A stretch of 64,000 bases of DNA from COE1 sp963596435 (lineage in GTDB: Bacteria; Bacillota; Clostridia; Lachnospirales; Lachnospiraceae), in the NCBI GenBank assembly GCA_963596435.1, contig CAVBMG010000005.1, forward strand, positions 1 to 64,000, written 5' to 3'. The position numbers and the translations under genes were made by a program. Position 1 is the stretch's first letter, and each line of letters begins with the position of its first letter. Below are positions 51,351-58,620 of the stretch, piece by piece. The notes under the pieces are model-generated. The model did no database searches. It saw only the letters and a list, made by a program, of their open reading frames with translations, and had not been told where the DNA came from.

Positions 51351-51551
51351 ATGGCTGTATCAATGAGCGAGGATAAGTATATCGACGTATTTCATCCGAT
51401 AGCCACATTATTTCCTTTTTTCATTTTCAGACATTTCACTTTTTATATTGGTAATTTTTCAAGAAGAGAAGATATCTCTTCTTTTCTTTTGCCAAAAATT
51501 CGTAACGATTCTAAGGAGGTTTTCTATGAGACATTTAATGAGTCCGCTTGA
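51351..51551 (+). CDS. Leader peptide of the pyrBI attenuator
   Basis: A 66-codon ORF with a strong ribosome site (AAGGAG, 7-nt spacing). After MAVSMSEDKYIDVFHP it enters a U-rich stretch coding TLFPFFIFRHFTFYIGNF. It then runs through an intrinsic-type hairpin (51461-51490) and across the pyrB ribosome site, stopping 23 nt inside pyrB in another frame. This is the layout of E. coli pyrL, where low UTP makes RNA polymerase pause in U-runs so that the following ribosome prevents terminator formation. The peptide itself probably has no function. Homology to pyrL is by design, not sequence. Confidence 0.65.
   Translation: MAVSMSEDKYIDVFHPIATLFPFFIFRHFTFYIGNFSRREDISSFLLPKIRNDSKEVFYETFNESA
51461..51490 (+). 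terminator. Attenuator hairpin within the pyrB leader ORF
   Basis: AAGAAGAGA (51461-51469) pairs with TCTCTTCTT (51475-51483) over a 5-nt loop, followed by TTCTTTT. It is AU-rich and so of modest stability, but flanking AATTTTT/AAAAATT can extend the pairing. It lies inside translated leader codons, 36 nt before the pyrB ATG. Confidence 0.55.
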
Positions 51552-52446
51552 TTTCTCTGTGGAGGAGCTTGACAAGTTATTCACACTTGCCAGTGACATC
51601 GAACACAATCCCGCTAAATATGCGCATGCCTGCGCCGGTAAAAAGCTTGCTACATGCTTTTATGAGCCAAGCACACGTACCAGACTGAGCTTTGAAGCTG
51701 CCATGCTTAACCTGGGCGGCAGTGTCCTCGGTTTCTCAGATGCCAACTGTTCTTCCGCATCCAAAGGTGAAAGCGTATCCGATACCATTCGTGTTATCTC
51801 CTGTTTTGCAGATATCTGCGCTATGCGTCATCCCAAAGAAGGTGCTCCTATGGTAGCAGCCTCCCATTCTGGAATACCGGTCATCAATGCCGGTGATGGT
51901 GGACATCAGCATCCTACCCAGACTCTGACCGACCTGATGACGATCAAATCCTTAAAAGGCAGACTGAATCATTTCACAATCGGTCTGTGCGGTGATCTGA
52001 AGTTTGGTCGTACCGTGCATTCCCTGATCAATGCACTGGTTCGTTATGATGACGTCCGTTTCATCTTCATCTCTCCAGATGAATTGAAGGTTCCCGAGTA
52101 TGTCACAGAAATGCTTCATGAAAAAGGCATTCCTTATGAAGAAGTGACCAGACTTGAAGATGTTATGCCTGAACTTGATATTCTCTATATGACCCGTGTT
52201 CAGAAAGAGCGTTTCTTCAACGAAGAAGATTACGTTCGTCTGAAAGACTTCTACGTTCTCAACAAAGAGAAAATGGAAATGGCAAAGCAGGACATGATCG
52301 TGCTCCATCCCCTTCCACGTGTCAATGAGATTTCTGTTGAAGTAGATGATGATCCAAGAGCAGCATACTTCCGTCAGGTACAATACGGCGTATATGTCAG
52401 AATGGCACTGCTGTTGACTTTATTAGAGATTCATGTAGAAGAGTAG
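51526..52446 (+). CDS. pyrB: Aspartate carbamoyltransferase, catalytic chain
   Basis: A 306-residue ATCase catalytic subunit, second step of pyrimidine synthesis. Carbamoyl-phosphate motif CFYEPSTRTRLSFEAAM; SSASKGESVSDT (80s loop Ser/Lys); HPTQTLTDLMTI; 230s region YMTRVQKERF; LHPLPRVNEI. Start ATG 51526 follows AAGGAGG by ~7 nt; the upstream in-frame extension is leader sequence. Followed 11 nt later by pyrI, so the holoenzyme should be the allosteric c6r6 type. Confidence 0.97.
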   Translation: MRHLMSPLDFSVEELDKLFTLASDIEHNPAKYAHACAGKKLATCFYEPSTRTRLSFEAAMLNLGGSVLGFSDANCSSASKGESVSDTIRVISCFADICAMRHPKEGAPMVAASHSGIPVINAGDGGHQHPTQTLTDLMTIKSLKGRLNHFTIGLCGDLKFGRTVHSLINALVRYDDVRFIFISPDELKVPEYVTEMLHEKGIPYEEVTRLEDVMPELDILYMTRVQKERFFNEEDYVRLKDFYVLNKEKMEMAKQDMIVLHPLPRVNEISVEVDDDPRAAYFRQVQYGVYVRMALLLTLLEIHVEE

Positions 52447-52457
52447 GAGGTCACATC

Positions 52458-52892
52458 ATGTTAAATGTAGGTAAAATTGAAGAAGGTTTCGTTCTGGATC
52501 ACATCAAGGCAGGTAAAAGCCTGAGTATCTATAAGCATTTAGGACTGGACAAGCTGGATTGTACAGTTGCTATCATCAAGAATGCCAAGAGTGGCAAGAT
52601 GGGTAAAAAGGATATTCTCAAGGTAGAATGTGACATCAACACTCTTAATCTTGACATTTTGGGATTTATTGACCACAATATCACCGTCAATGTCATCAAA
52701 AATTCAGAAATCGTGCAGAAACGTCAGCTCACTCTGCCCCGTGAAATCAAGAATGTGCTGAAATGCAAGAATCCACGTTGTATCACCTCTATTGAACAGG
52801 AGCTTCCTCATATCTTCGTTCTTACTGATGAAGAAAAGGAAGTATACCGTTGCAAATACTGCGAAGAGAAATACAGCAGTGCTGATTTATAG
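52458..52892 (+). CDS. pyrI: Aspartate carbamoyltransferase, regulatory chain
   Basis: A 144-residue PyrI. The N-terminal nucleotide-binding part (GFVLDHIKAGKSLSIYKHLG, the CTP/ATP effector site) is followed by a zinc domain with four Cys: CKNPRC ... YRCKYCEE. It links PyrB trimers and confers CTP inhibition. Presence of pyrI in a Firmicute is typical of clostridial lineages, in contrast to Bacillus. Confidence 0.96.
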   Translation: MLNVGKIEEGFVLDHIKAGKSLSIYKHLGLDKLDCTVAIIKNAKSGKMGKKDILKVECDINTLNLDILGFIDHNITVNVIKNSEIVQKRQLTLPREIKNVLKCKNPRCITSIEQELPHIFVLTDEEKEVYRCKYCEEKYSSADL

Positions 52893-52907
52893 AATTGTTA
52901 TAGAATA

Positions 52908-52955
52908 AAAAATGCAGATACCAGAGAGCAATTCCAGGTATCTGCATTTTTATTT
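52908..52955 (+). terminator. pyrBI terminator
   Basis: AAATGCAGATACC pairs with GGTATCTGCATTT, followed by TTATTTTT. It can also act on the convergent CobW transcript. Confidence 0.88.
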
Positions 52956-52970
52956 TTCACATAAATATAG

Positions 52971-53903
52971 TTAGTTGAAGCTTACTACTTCATCCTTTGG
53001 CTTCTTGGTCGGTACAACACTGACTGCATGAAGAACAGGTCCTTCACCATTATAGTCCTTCCAGAACTCCTGATGAACGGTAGCGGTTACTTCTACCCAC
53101 TCTTTATTCGTCAATTCTGTACTCTTATCATATTTGCAGGCATAGCCCAGAAAAGCCATATCCTCTGCACAACATGTCATCGCCATTCTACCCGGTACGA
53201 AATAATCTGTACTTCCATCCTTTGGTCTTAACACCATAGCCTTGAACTTGATTGTCTTACCAATATATCGGCTCAGATTGTCCATTGCATCCAGATACCA
53301 GATACCATAAGCATACGTATCCAGATCAATCACCGGCTGTTTCAGATCAAATGGCAGATCTTCCTCCAGAATCTGATTGATTTCTCCATCTTTGTCTTCA
53401 AAAACAACATCTGCTGTAGGATTTACAGCCTTGATATTACGTTTGAAATTGCCTAACTGTTCATTTAATCCATCACAACGGTTAAAGATGATCAGCTCTG
53501 ATTTCCTGATCTGTTCAGCCAGCAGAGACTTCATATTTGTATAGTAATTCTGGAATGTAGCGCCATTGATCGTCGTGATCTGCTGCTCTACTGTCCAGTG
53601 CCATGGCAGCTTCATATTCTTGCAGTTCCACATACCATTATATTCAATTACAATACGTTCTGGCTTATATTTCTTCTCCAGCTCGATCAGATTCTCCGGT
53701 GTGAAGTTCTCTTCTTCATCAATGACTTCCATAACCGTTCTGCTTTTGCGAAGCAGAACCTCTTCGTATTCTACTTCACCTTCCTCGCAGACGATTAACA
53801 ATGTCTTTCCTCTGATCTGAAAATATGGCTGTGAAAGTGTATAAGTGATAAATTCTGTTTTGCCACTTTCCAAAAATCCATTGATAATATAAACGGGCTT
53901 CAT
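52971..53903 (-). CDS. CobW/COG0523 GTPase fused to a DUF1980-like domain
   Basis: A 310-residue protein. Residues ~1-190: CobW-type GTPase with Walker A NGFLESGKTEF, a Glu-rich segment where related proteins have CxCC (CEEGEVEYEE, so no metal-binding Cys triad) and NRCDG for guanine recognition. Residues ~205-310: RYIGKTIKFKAMVLRPKDGS ... FVPGRMAMTCCAEDMAFLGY, resembling the C-terminal domain of YcgQ/TIGR03943 (DUF1980) proteins, which normally accompany a separate membrane permease. Metal or small-molecule trafficking is the likely area. It starts 21 nt after the next CobW gene. Confidence 0.75.
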   Translation of the reverse strand: MKPVYIINGFLESGKTEFITYTLSQPYFQIRGKTLLIVCEEGEVEYEEVLLRKSRTVMEVIDEEENFTPENLIELEKKYKPERIVIEYNGMWNCKNMKLPWHWTVEQQITTINGATFQNYYTNMKSLLAEQIRKSELIIFNRCDGLNEQLGNFKRNIKAVNPTADVVFEDKDGEINQILEEDLPFDLKQPVIDLDTYAYGIWYLDAMDNLSRYIGKTIKFKAMVLRPKDGSTDYFVPGRMAMTCCAEDMAFLGYACKYDKSTELTNKEWVEVTATVHQEFWKDYNGEGPVLHAVSVVPTKKPKDEVVSFN

Positions 53904-53924
53904 ATTTTTCCTCTATCCTATTTC

Positions 53925-55136
53925 TTATTTTGTAAACAATGCTTTCAGATTGTCCTCGTTCAGCTTGGAACCAATCACACAGATCTTGCCTGTTACTTCA
54001 GGTGCTCCTGTTCTGACATTGCTCTCTTCCGGTACATAGTCAAAATTGATCCATGTTCCATCATTAGAAGGAAGCATGCCTTTTGCACGAAGGATTACGC
54101 CGTAAGTATCTGCATCATCCAGCTTTTTAAGGATTGTCTCGATCTCATCCTTTGTATAGGCTGTTGGTGTCTCCATACCCCAGCTTGTGAAGATCTCATC
54201 TGCATGATGATGGTGATGATGCTCATGGTCGTGATCGTGGTCATGGCAGCCACATGTGCAGTTCTCATCATGCTCGTCATGGTCATGATGATGCTCGTGA
54301 TCATGATGGTGTTCATGTTCCTCGTCATGATCGTGATGATGCTCCTCATGGTCATGGTGATGATGTTCATGCTCGTCCTCCTCATGGTCGTGGTGATGAT
54401 GATGCTCATGCTCGTCCTCATCCTCGTCATGGTCGTGATCATGGCAGCCACATGTGCAGTCCTCACCATGGTCATGATGATGATGCTCATGTTCATCATG
54501 AAGCTTGGCAACCTCTTCCATCAGTTCAGCTTCCAGATCCTTGGCATTCTCAATTGTCTCCAGAATCTTCTTACCATCCAGTTCATCCCATGGAGTTGTG
54601 ATAACAGTTGCCTTGCTGTTATGCTCACGGATGATCTCCAGTGCTGCATTCAGCTTGCTTTCACTGATATCTGCAGTTCTGCTCAGGATAATCGTACCTG
54701 CATGCTCGATCTGATTTAAGAAGAACTCACCAAAATTCTTTGCATACATCTTGCACTTATTTGCATCAACAACTACAACTGCGCTGTTAAGCTGTACATC
54801 TACGTCAGATTTTACATTCTGTACAGCCTTCATAACATCTGAGAGCTTACCTACACCTGATGGCTCGATCAGGATTCTCTCAGGATGATACTTATCCAGT
54901 ACTTCTGCCAGAGAAGTTCCGAAATCACCTACTAAAGAACAGCAGATACATCCAGAATTCATTTCCTTAATTTCTACACCGGCTTCCTTTAAAAAGCCGC
55001 CATCAATACCAATTTCACCAAATTCATTTTCAATCAGCACTACTTTAGAAGCATCCATTGCCTCTTTCAGTAATTTCTTGATCAAAGTTGTTTTACCAGC
55101 TCCTAAGAAACCGGAAAAAATATCTATTTTCGTCAT
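53925..55136 (-). CDS. CobW/COG0523 GTPase with long His/Cys metal-binding insert
   Basis: A 403-residue metal chaperone-type GTPase. ATG 55136 follows AGGAGG by ~9 nt. Walker A SGFLGAGKTTL (residues 9-16), the metal motif GCICC (Cys 63, 65, 66), ILIEPSGVGKL. Between residues ~210 and 312 is a His/Asp/Glu array with two CTCGCHDHDHD cassettes, then the CobW C-terminal domain (YGVILRAKGMLPSNDGTWIN). The family delivers Zn, Co, Ni or Fe to client proteins, and the array should buffer many divalent ions. No cobalamin genes are adjacent, so Zn is the leading guess; no clear Zur box was found. Confidence 0.88.
   Translation of the reverse strand: MTKIDIFSGFLGAGKTTLIKKLLKEAMDASKVVLIENEFGEIGIDGGFLKEAGVEIKEMNSGCICCSLVGDFGTSLAEVLDKYHPERILIEPSGVGKLSDVMKAVQNVKSDVDVQLNSAVVVVDANKCKMYAKNFGEFFLNQIEHAGTIILSRTADISESKLNAALEIIREHNSKATVITTPWDELDGKKILETIENAKDLEAELMEEVAKLHDEHEHHHHDHGEDCTCGCHDHDHDEDEDEHEHHHHHDHEEDEHEHHHHDHEEHHHDHDEEHEHHHDHEHHHDHDEHDENCTCGCHDHDHDHEHHHHHHADEIFTSWGMETPTAYTKDEIETILKKLDDADTYGVILRAKGMLPSNDGTWINFDYVPEESNVRTGAPEVTGKICVIGSKLNEDNLKALFTK
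54202..54508 (-). repeat. In-gene His/Asp/Glu codon repeat array
   Basis: About 300 bp of CAT/CAC, GAC and GAG codons inside the CobW gene. A 21-bp segment coding the CTCGCH motif is repeated exactly at 54242-54262 and 54440-54460, 198 bp (66 codons) apart, which points to internal duplication. Length is likely to vary among strains by slippage or recombination. Confidence 0.8.
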
Positions 55137-55263
55137 GATAAAAAACCTCCTATCAATTATTTGACTAAAACTATAAAAATAATCTTCCAAAATATTATGG
55201 TATCACAATTGGCTTAAAAAACCAATAGTTCTAAGTATTAAAAGTTCATGAAAACTAACCGTC

Positions 55264-56199
55264 TTATGCTTCTTCTGTATTCTGCTTCTTATTCACAATA
55301 TAGATTCCCGCACATACAAGTGCCAATGCCACAACACAGATGATTCCCACATTGTCTGATTCTTTCAGAAATATAGCTGACAGAATCACTCCAAACACAG
55401 GATTCATGAACCCGAACACAGTAACTCTTGATACGGGATTGTACTTTAACAATATACCCCATAAAGAATATGCCACCGCAGAGATTACCGCAAGATATAA
55501 CAGCATGGCAATTCCTGCCGGCGTAATTACCTCCAGTCTGCCTCCCATAAGAAGACCGCATATTACCATGATCAGACCACCCACTACGAACTGATATCCA
55601 CTCAGCGTAACCGGATTTTCTTCCTGTGAATATCTTTTGATCATGACAGAGGAAAAGGCATAGGCAATCGTAGACAACACAATAAATCCATCACCCGTAA
55701 ATGTAAATGCCATATCAATTCCACCTGTTATATTGACCAGTACAACTCCTGCAAAACCAATCAGACAGCCTGCCATCTTTCTTGTTGTCAATCTCTCCTG
55801 ATGGAAGATGAGACTTGCCACCAGAATCGAGATAAATACATTGACACCTTCTATGATAGACGCCTTTACCCCTGACGTGTTTGCAAGTCCTATATAGAAA
55901 AACAAATATTGTGCTACAGTCTGAAGCATGCACAACTTTGCGATTTTTCCCCATGAATTTTTCTTCGGCACCAGAATCCTGTGGTTCAATACACTTCCTA
56001 TGATAATAGCCAGAATTCCTGCCAATGTGAATCTACAGCCTGCAAACAGAATCTGTGTTGCAGTAGCTCCAGACGGTATTTCAAACAATTGATATCCTAT
56101 TTTAATACAGGGAAAAGCACTTCCCCACAATGCACAGCACAATAGTGCGCCAAGCCATACCACTACTGTCCTGGTCATTAACTGCTCTTTTGTTTTCAT
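55264..56199 (-). CDS. DMT-superfamily (EamA) transporter
   Basis: A 311-residue membrane protein with ten predicted spans in two EamA repeats (LLCCALWGSAFPCIKIGYQL ... LIFHQERLTTRKMAGCLIGF ... VISAVAYSLWGILLKYNPVS ... GVILSAIFLKESDNV). Typical drug/metabolite exporter, substrate unknown. ATG 56199 lies 7 nt after GAGGAT; a start 4 codons upstream would sit on the ribosome site. Confidence 0.88.
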   Translation of the reverse strand: MKTKEQLMTRTVVVWLGALLCCALWGSAFPCIKIGYQLFEIPSGATATQILFAGCRFTLAGILAIIIGSVLNHRILVPKKNSWGKIAKLCMLQTVAQYLFFYIGLANTSGVKASIIEGVNVFISILVASLIFHQERLTTRKMAGCLIGFAGVVLVNITGGIDMAFTFTGDGFIVLSTIAYAFSSVMIKRYSQEENPVTLSGYQFVVGGLIMVICGLLMGGRLEVITPAGIAMLLYLAVISAVAYSLWGILLKYNPVSRVTVFGFMNPVFGVILSAIFLKESDNVGIICVVALALVCAGIYIVNKKQNTEEA

Positions 56200-56238
56200 A
56201 TTAATCCTCATTTCTGCGCAGCATCAAATTTGTCGTGT

Positions 56239-56280
56239 AAAAAACGGAACGCAAATCAGTTTCTGCTGCTTCGCGTTCCG
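56239..56280 (-). terminator. Terminator of HPr-like gene
   Basis: CGGAACGC and GCGTTCCG (56245-56252 / 56273-56280) form the stem; on the minus strand it is followed by TTTTTT. Confidence 0.75.
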
Positions 56281-56327
56281 CTATGTATCCTCTTATTTAT
56301 CAGTACGCCGCTTCCGTATGTATACAC

Positions 56328-56564
56328 CTAAGCCACTACATACTCTTCAAGGCGCTCCATCAATTCTCTTCGTTCTTCCATTTCTGCATGAATATCCAAT
56401 GTCAATGGCTTCGTGCAATCACAGCTCAAAACTCCAAGTAATGATTTTGCATCCAGATAAGTATCTCTTCCACTGATCAGATCAATATCATAAGAAACAC
56501 TTCTTGTAATATCAATAAAATCCTTTACCTTATCTACTGAATCCAGTAACACTTTAACACCCAT
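56328..56564 (-). CDS. Crh-like HPr domain protein lacking the active His
   Basis: A 78-residue HPr-fold protein. The segment YDIDLISGRDTYLDAKSLLG aligns with the HPr region around Ser46 (here Ser41), the site used by HPr kinase. The phosphotransfer His-15 region of true HPr (H-ARPA) is absent, replaced by DSVDKVKDF. It therefore cannot pass phosphate in the sugar PTS but could, like B. subtilis Crh, be a Ser-phosphorylated co-regulator. Monocistronic. Confidence 0.75.
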   Translation of the reverse strand: MGVKVLLDSVDKVKDFIDITRSVSYDIDLISGRDTYLDAKSLLGVLSCDCTKPLTLDIHAEMEERRELMERLEEYVVA

Positions 56565-56870
56565 ATTTGACTCCTTTTCTGTTCCCTTACTTTTTTTACA
56601 CTTTTAGAAATGTTTTATGTATACCTGTTCATACATTACTTTGTTATTATGGCTCATTTTAATGCCATAAGCAAGTCCTTAGTTTTTTTTCTAATCTTAT
56701 CGCATTTTATAGAACATTTTTCGTAAAACATTGTGCAAATTTACATATTTATGCAAGTCCAAAAAACGCAGTAAATATATAGGAATTGTTTTTCTGAAAA
56801 AATCAATACTGGATGGAAAACGCATTATTGCAGAGTATTTTCAGTGAATGCAAAAGTATGCAACATTTGT
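56565..56870. other. AT-rich intergenic region
   Basis: About 300 bp with no coding frame, no clear hairpin-terminator and no recognised RNA. It must hold the promoter of the HPr-like gene and the end of the HIT transcript. Confidence 0.4.
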
Positions 56871-57290
56871 TTATAAATATTTCTTCAATTCTGCAATCAA
56901 AATATCATATTCTGCATTGGTAAGAGTCTTCTGTTTAGGATCCATGGCAAAGGTTCCACCCCACTCAAACTCATCCTTATACTTGGGAACCAGATGGAAA
57001 TGTAAATGATGACCAGTATCACCATATGCTCCATAATTTACCTTATCAGGATGAAAAGCTGCATGCATAGCCTTAGCTACATGATTCACATCAGCAATAA
57101 ATGCATTTCTGTCTTCTTCTGATAATTCAATCATTTCACTTACATGATGCTTGCTTGCAACAATACATCTTCCCTTATGGCTCTGTTCCTTAAATAAATA
57201 TACCTTTGAAGCAGGAAGTTCGCAAATCTTGATACCGAACTTGTCTACTAACTCACCTTCCATACAATATGCACAATTATTATCTATCAT
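56871..57290 (-). CDS. HIT-family nucleotide hydrolase
   Basis: A 139-residue histidine-triad protein. The signature HHLHFHLVPKY carries the His-x-His-x-His triad. The N-terminal CAYCMEG resembles the zinc-binding end of some HIT proteins but only one CxxC is present. HIT enzymes hydrolyse AMP-lysine-like or dinucleoside polyphosphate substrates. The C-terminal part DEFEWGGTFAMDPKQKTLTN is common in clostridial homologues. Confidence 0.88.
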   Translation of the reverse strand: MIDNNCAYCMEGELVDKFGIKICELPASKVYLFKEQSHKGRCIVASKHHVSEMIELSEEDRNAFIADVNHVAKAMHAAFHPDKVNYGAYGDTGHHLHFHLVPKYKDEFEWGGTFAMDPKQKTLTNAEYDILIAELKKYL

Positions 57291-57326
57291 TTCGTAATCT
57301 ACCTCTCTATCTCATGTTACTCGCAG

Positions 57327-57357
57327 AAAAAGGCATCACCCAGACGGTATGATGCCT
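57327..57357 (-). terminator. Terminator of the aldolase-VOC gene / hexuronate operon
   Basis: AGGCATCA (57331-57338) pairs with TGATGCCT (57350-57357); on the minus strand TTTTCTG follows. Confidence 0.7.
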
Positions 57358-57401
57358 CTTTCGTATCTCTATGAACCTATGATGTCCACAATATTCCAGA
57401 C

Positions 57402-58364
57402 TTATTTCTGTACAAGATGAATTGCGAAACCACCAATTTCGTCTTCCAGATAAATAGCTGTCAGCTTGCCATTCTTAACAACAGCAGAATCTTCGATGAA
57501 CTTAGCACCCTTAACAGACTCTAAGTAATTCTTAGCACGAGCTACGCTGTTTGTTCCGATTGCGATGTGACCGTTTGTTCCACGACCGATCTTCTTCATA
57601 GCTTCTACTTCAATTCCTGCAAAGATAGAGCTGTTGCCAACCTTCTTGGAGAAACCAAACAGATTGTCGAACTTGGAAGCTACAGAATCTGCTGCTGCTT
57701 CATCTTCACAGTTAACGCCGATATGTCTTAATTCGAAACCAAGCATTGTTCTAACAGCTTCTTCTGTCAGAGCCTGAATCTCATCAAACTTGCCAGCTGC
57801 TACGAGGTCTTTCTTAACCATCCAGGAACCACCACAAGCGATGATCTTATCGAATGCAAGATAATCACAGATATTCTTTGCATTGATTCCACCTGTAGGC
57901 ATGAACTTCATCTGTGTATAAGGAGCTGCCATAGACTTGATCATATTCAGTCCACCTGCTGCTTCAGCTGGAAAGAACTTAACAACGTCAAGACCTAATT
58001 CGATAGCTGCTTCTACATCAGAAGGATTAGATGTACCAGGAGTTACAGGAACACCCTTCTCGATACAATACTTAACGATCTTAGGATTTAAACCAGGGCT
58101 AACGATGAACTTAGCGCCTGCGTTTACTGCACGGTCAACCTGCTCTGTTGTTAATACAGTACCTGCACCAACTAACATTTCAGGGAACTTCTGTGCCATA
58201 ATTCTGATAGATTCTTCTGCTGCAGCTGTTCTGAATGTAACTTCTGCGCAAGGAAGACCACCCTTGATTAAAGCTTCTGCTAAAGGCTCAGCGTCTTTTG
58301 CATCATCTAATACAACAACTGGTACAATACCAATTTTACTGATTTTCTCTAATACTTCGTTCAT
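57402..58364 (-). CDS. eda: KDPG/KHG aldolase fused to a VOC (glyoxalase-fold) domain
   Basis: A 320-residue fusion. Residues ~1-205 are a class I KDPG/KHG aldolase: IGIVPVVVLDDAKDAEPLAE, CAEVTFRTAAAEESI (Glu), FIVSPGLNPKIV, VVKFFPAEAAGGLNMIKSM with the Schiff-base Lys, FMPTGGIN. Residues ~215-320 are a VOC unit (ELRHIGVNCEDEAAADSVAS ... GHIAIGTNSVARAKNYLE ... GGFAIHLVQ). It splits 2-keto-3-deoxy-6-phosphogluconate to pyruvate and glyceraldehyde-3-phosphate, last step of hexuronate breakdown. The VOC half may deal with a related carbonyl or regulate the enzyme. AGGAG precedes the ATG. Confidence 0.9.
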   Translation of the reverse strand: MNEVLEKISKIGIVPVVVLDDAKDAEPLAEALIKGGLPCAEVTFRTAAAEESIRIMAQKFPEMLVGAGTVLTTEQVDRAVNAGAKFIVSPGLNPKIVKYCIEKGVPVTPGTSNPSDVEAAIELGLDVVKFFPAEAAGGLNMIKSMAAPYTQMKFMPTGGINAKNICDYLAFDKIIACGGSWMVKKDLVAAGKFDEIQALTEEAVRTMLGFELRHIGVNCEDEAAADSVASKFDNLFGFSKKVGNSSIFAGIEVEAMKKIGRGTNGHIAIGTNSVARAKNYLESVKGAKFIEDSAVVKNGKLTAIYLEDEIGGFAIHLVQK

Positions 58365-58479
58365 TTCTTTATCTCCTAAATTTTAAATAAATGATTGCGA
58401 AACGCAATTTACATTTACGAAGAATTGTGCAAATTAACAATGCAACTCAGGCACACTCTCGTTACGTAAAAAACGTAAT

Positions 58480-58530
58480 GGACACATAAGGCGCTAAAAT
58501 ACAGCGCCTAAGTGCCAACGTTTTTTAAGT
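58480..58530. promoter_or_regulatory. Hairpins between SDR gene and aldolase gene
   Basis: In the 256-bp gap, AGGCGCT pairs with AGCGCCT (58489-58495 / 58503-58509), extended by CAC/GTG. Beside it lies a TTACGT-(A)n-ACGTAA dyad (58461-58479). T-rich runs follow on either side. It may be an intercistronic terminator or attenuator that sets eda expression apart from the upstream genes. Confidence 0.45.
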
Positions 58531-58620
58531 GCCTGCTTATGCATTTGTTAATGCTGCTCAATTCCATATCATAACTAAGCGTTTCGCCAGCATCAGTTTT
58601 ATATAAAGTAAGAATTATTC

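Noticed and set aside
51304..51525. PyrR-type RNA attenuator in the pyrB leader
   Set aside because: I found no sequence resembling the conserved PyrR-binding loop, while a strong leader ORF and U-tract are present; a PyrR mechanism was judged less likely but not excluded.
54202..54508. Repeats resembling a CRISPR or satellite array
   Set aside because: Repeat units follow the codon period of the CobW gene; there are no unique spacers or cas genes.
54204..54719. Long plus-strand frame rich in Met/Val opposite the His-rich CobW insert
   Set aside because: It is the complement of CAT/CAC/GAC codon repeats and has no ribosome site or protein-like composition.
55140..55263. Zur box upstream of the CobW genes
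   Set aside because: An ATTGG/CCAAT dyad is present but does not fit a Fur/Zur-type palindrome that I would trust.
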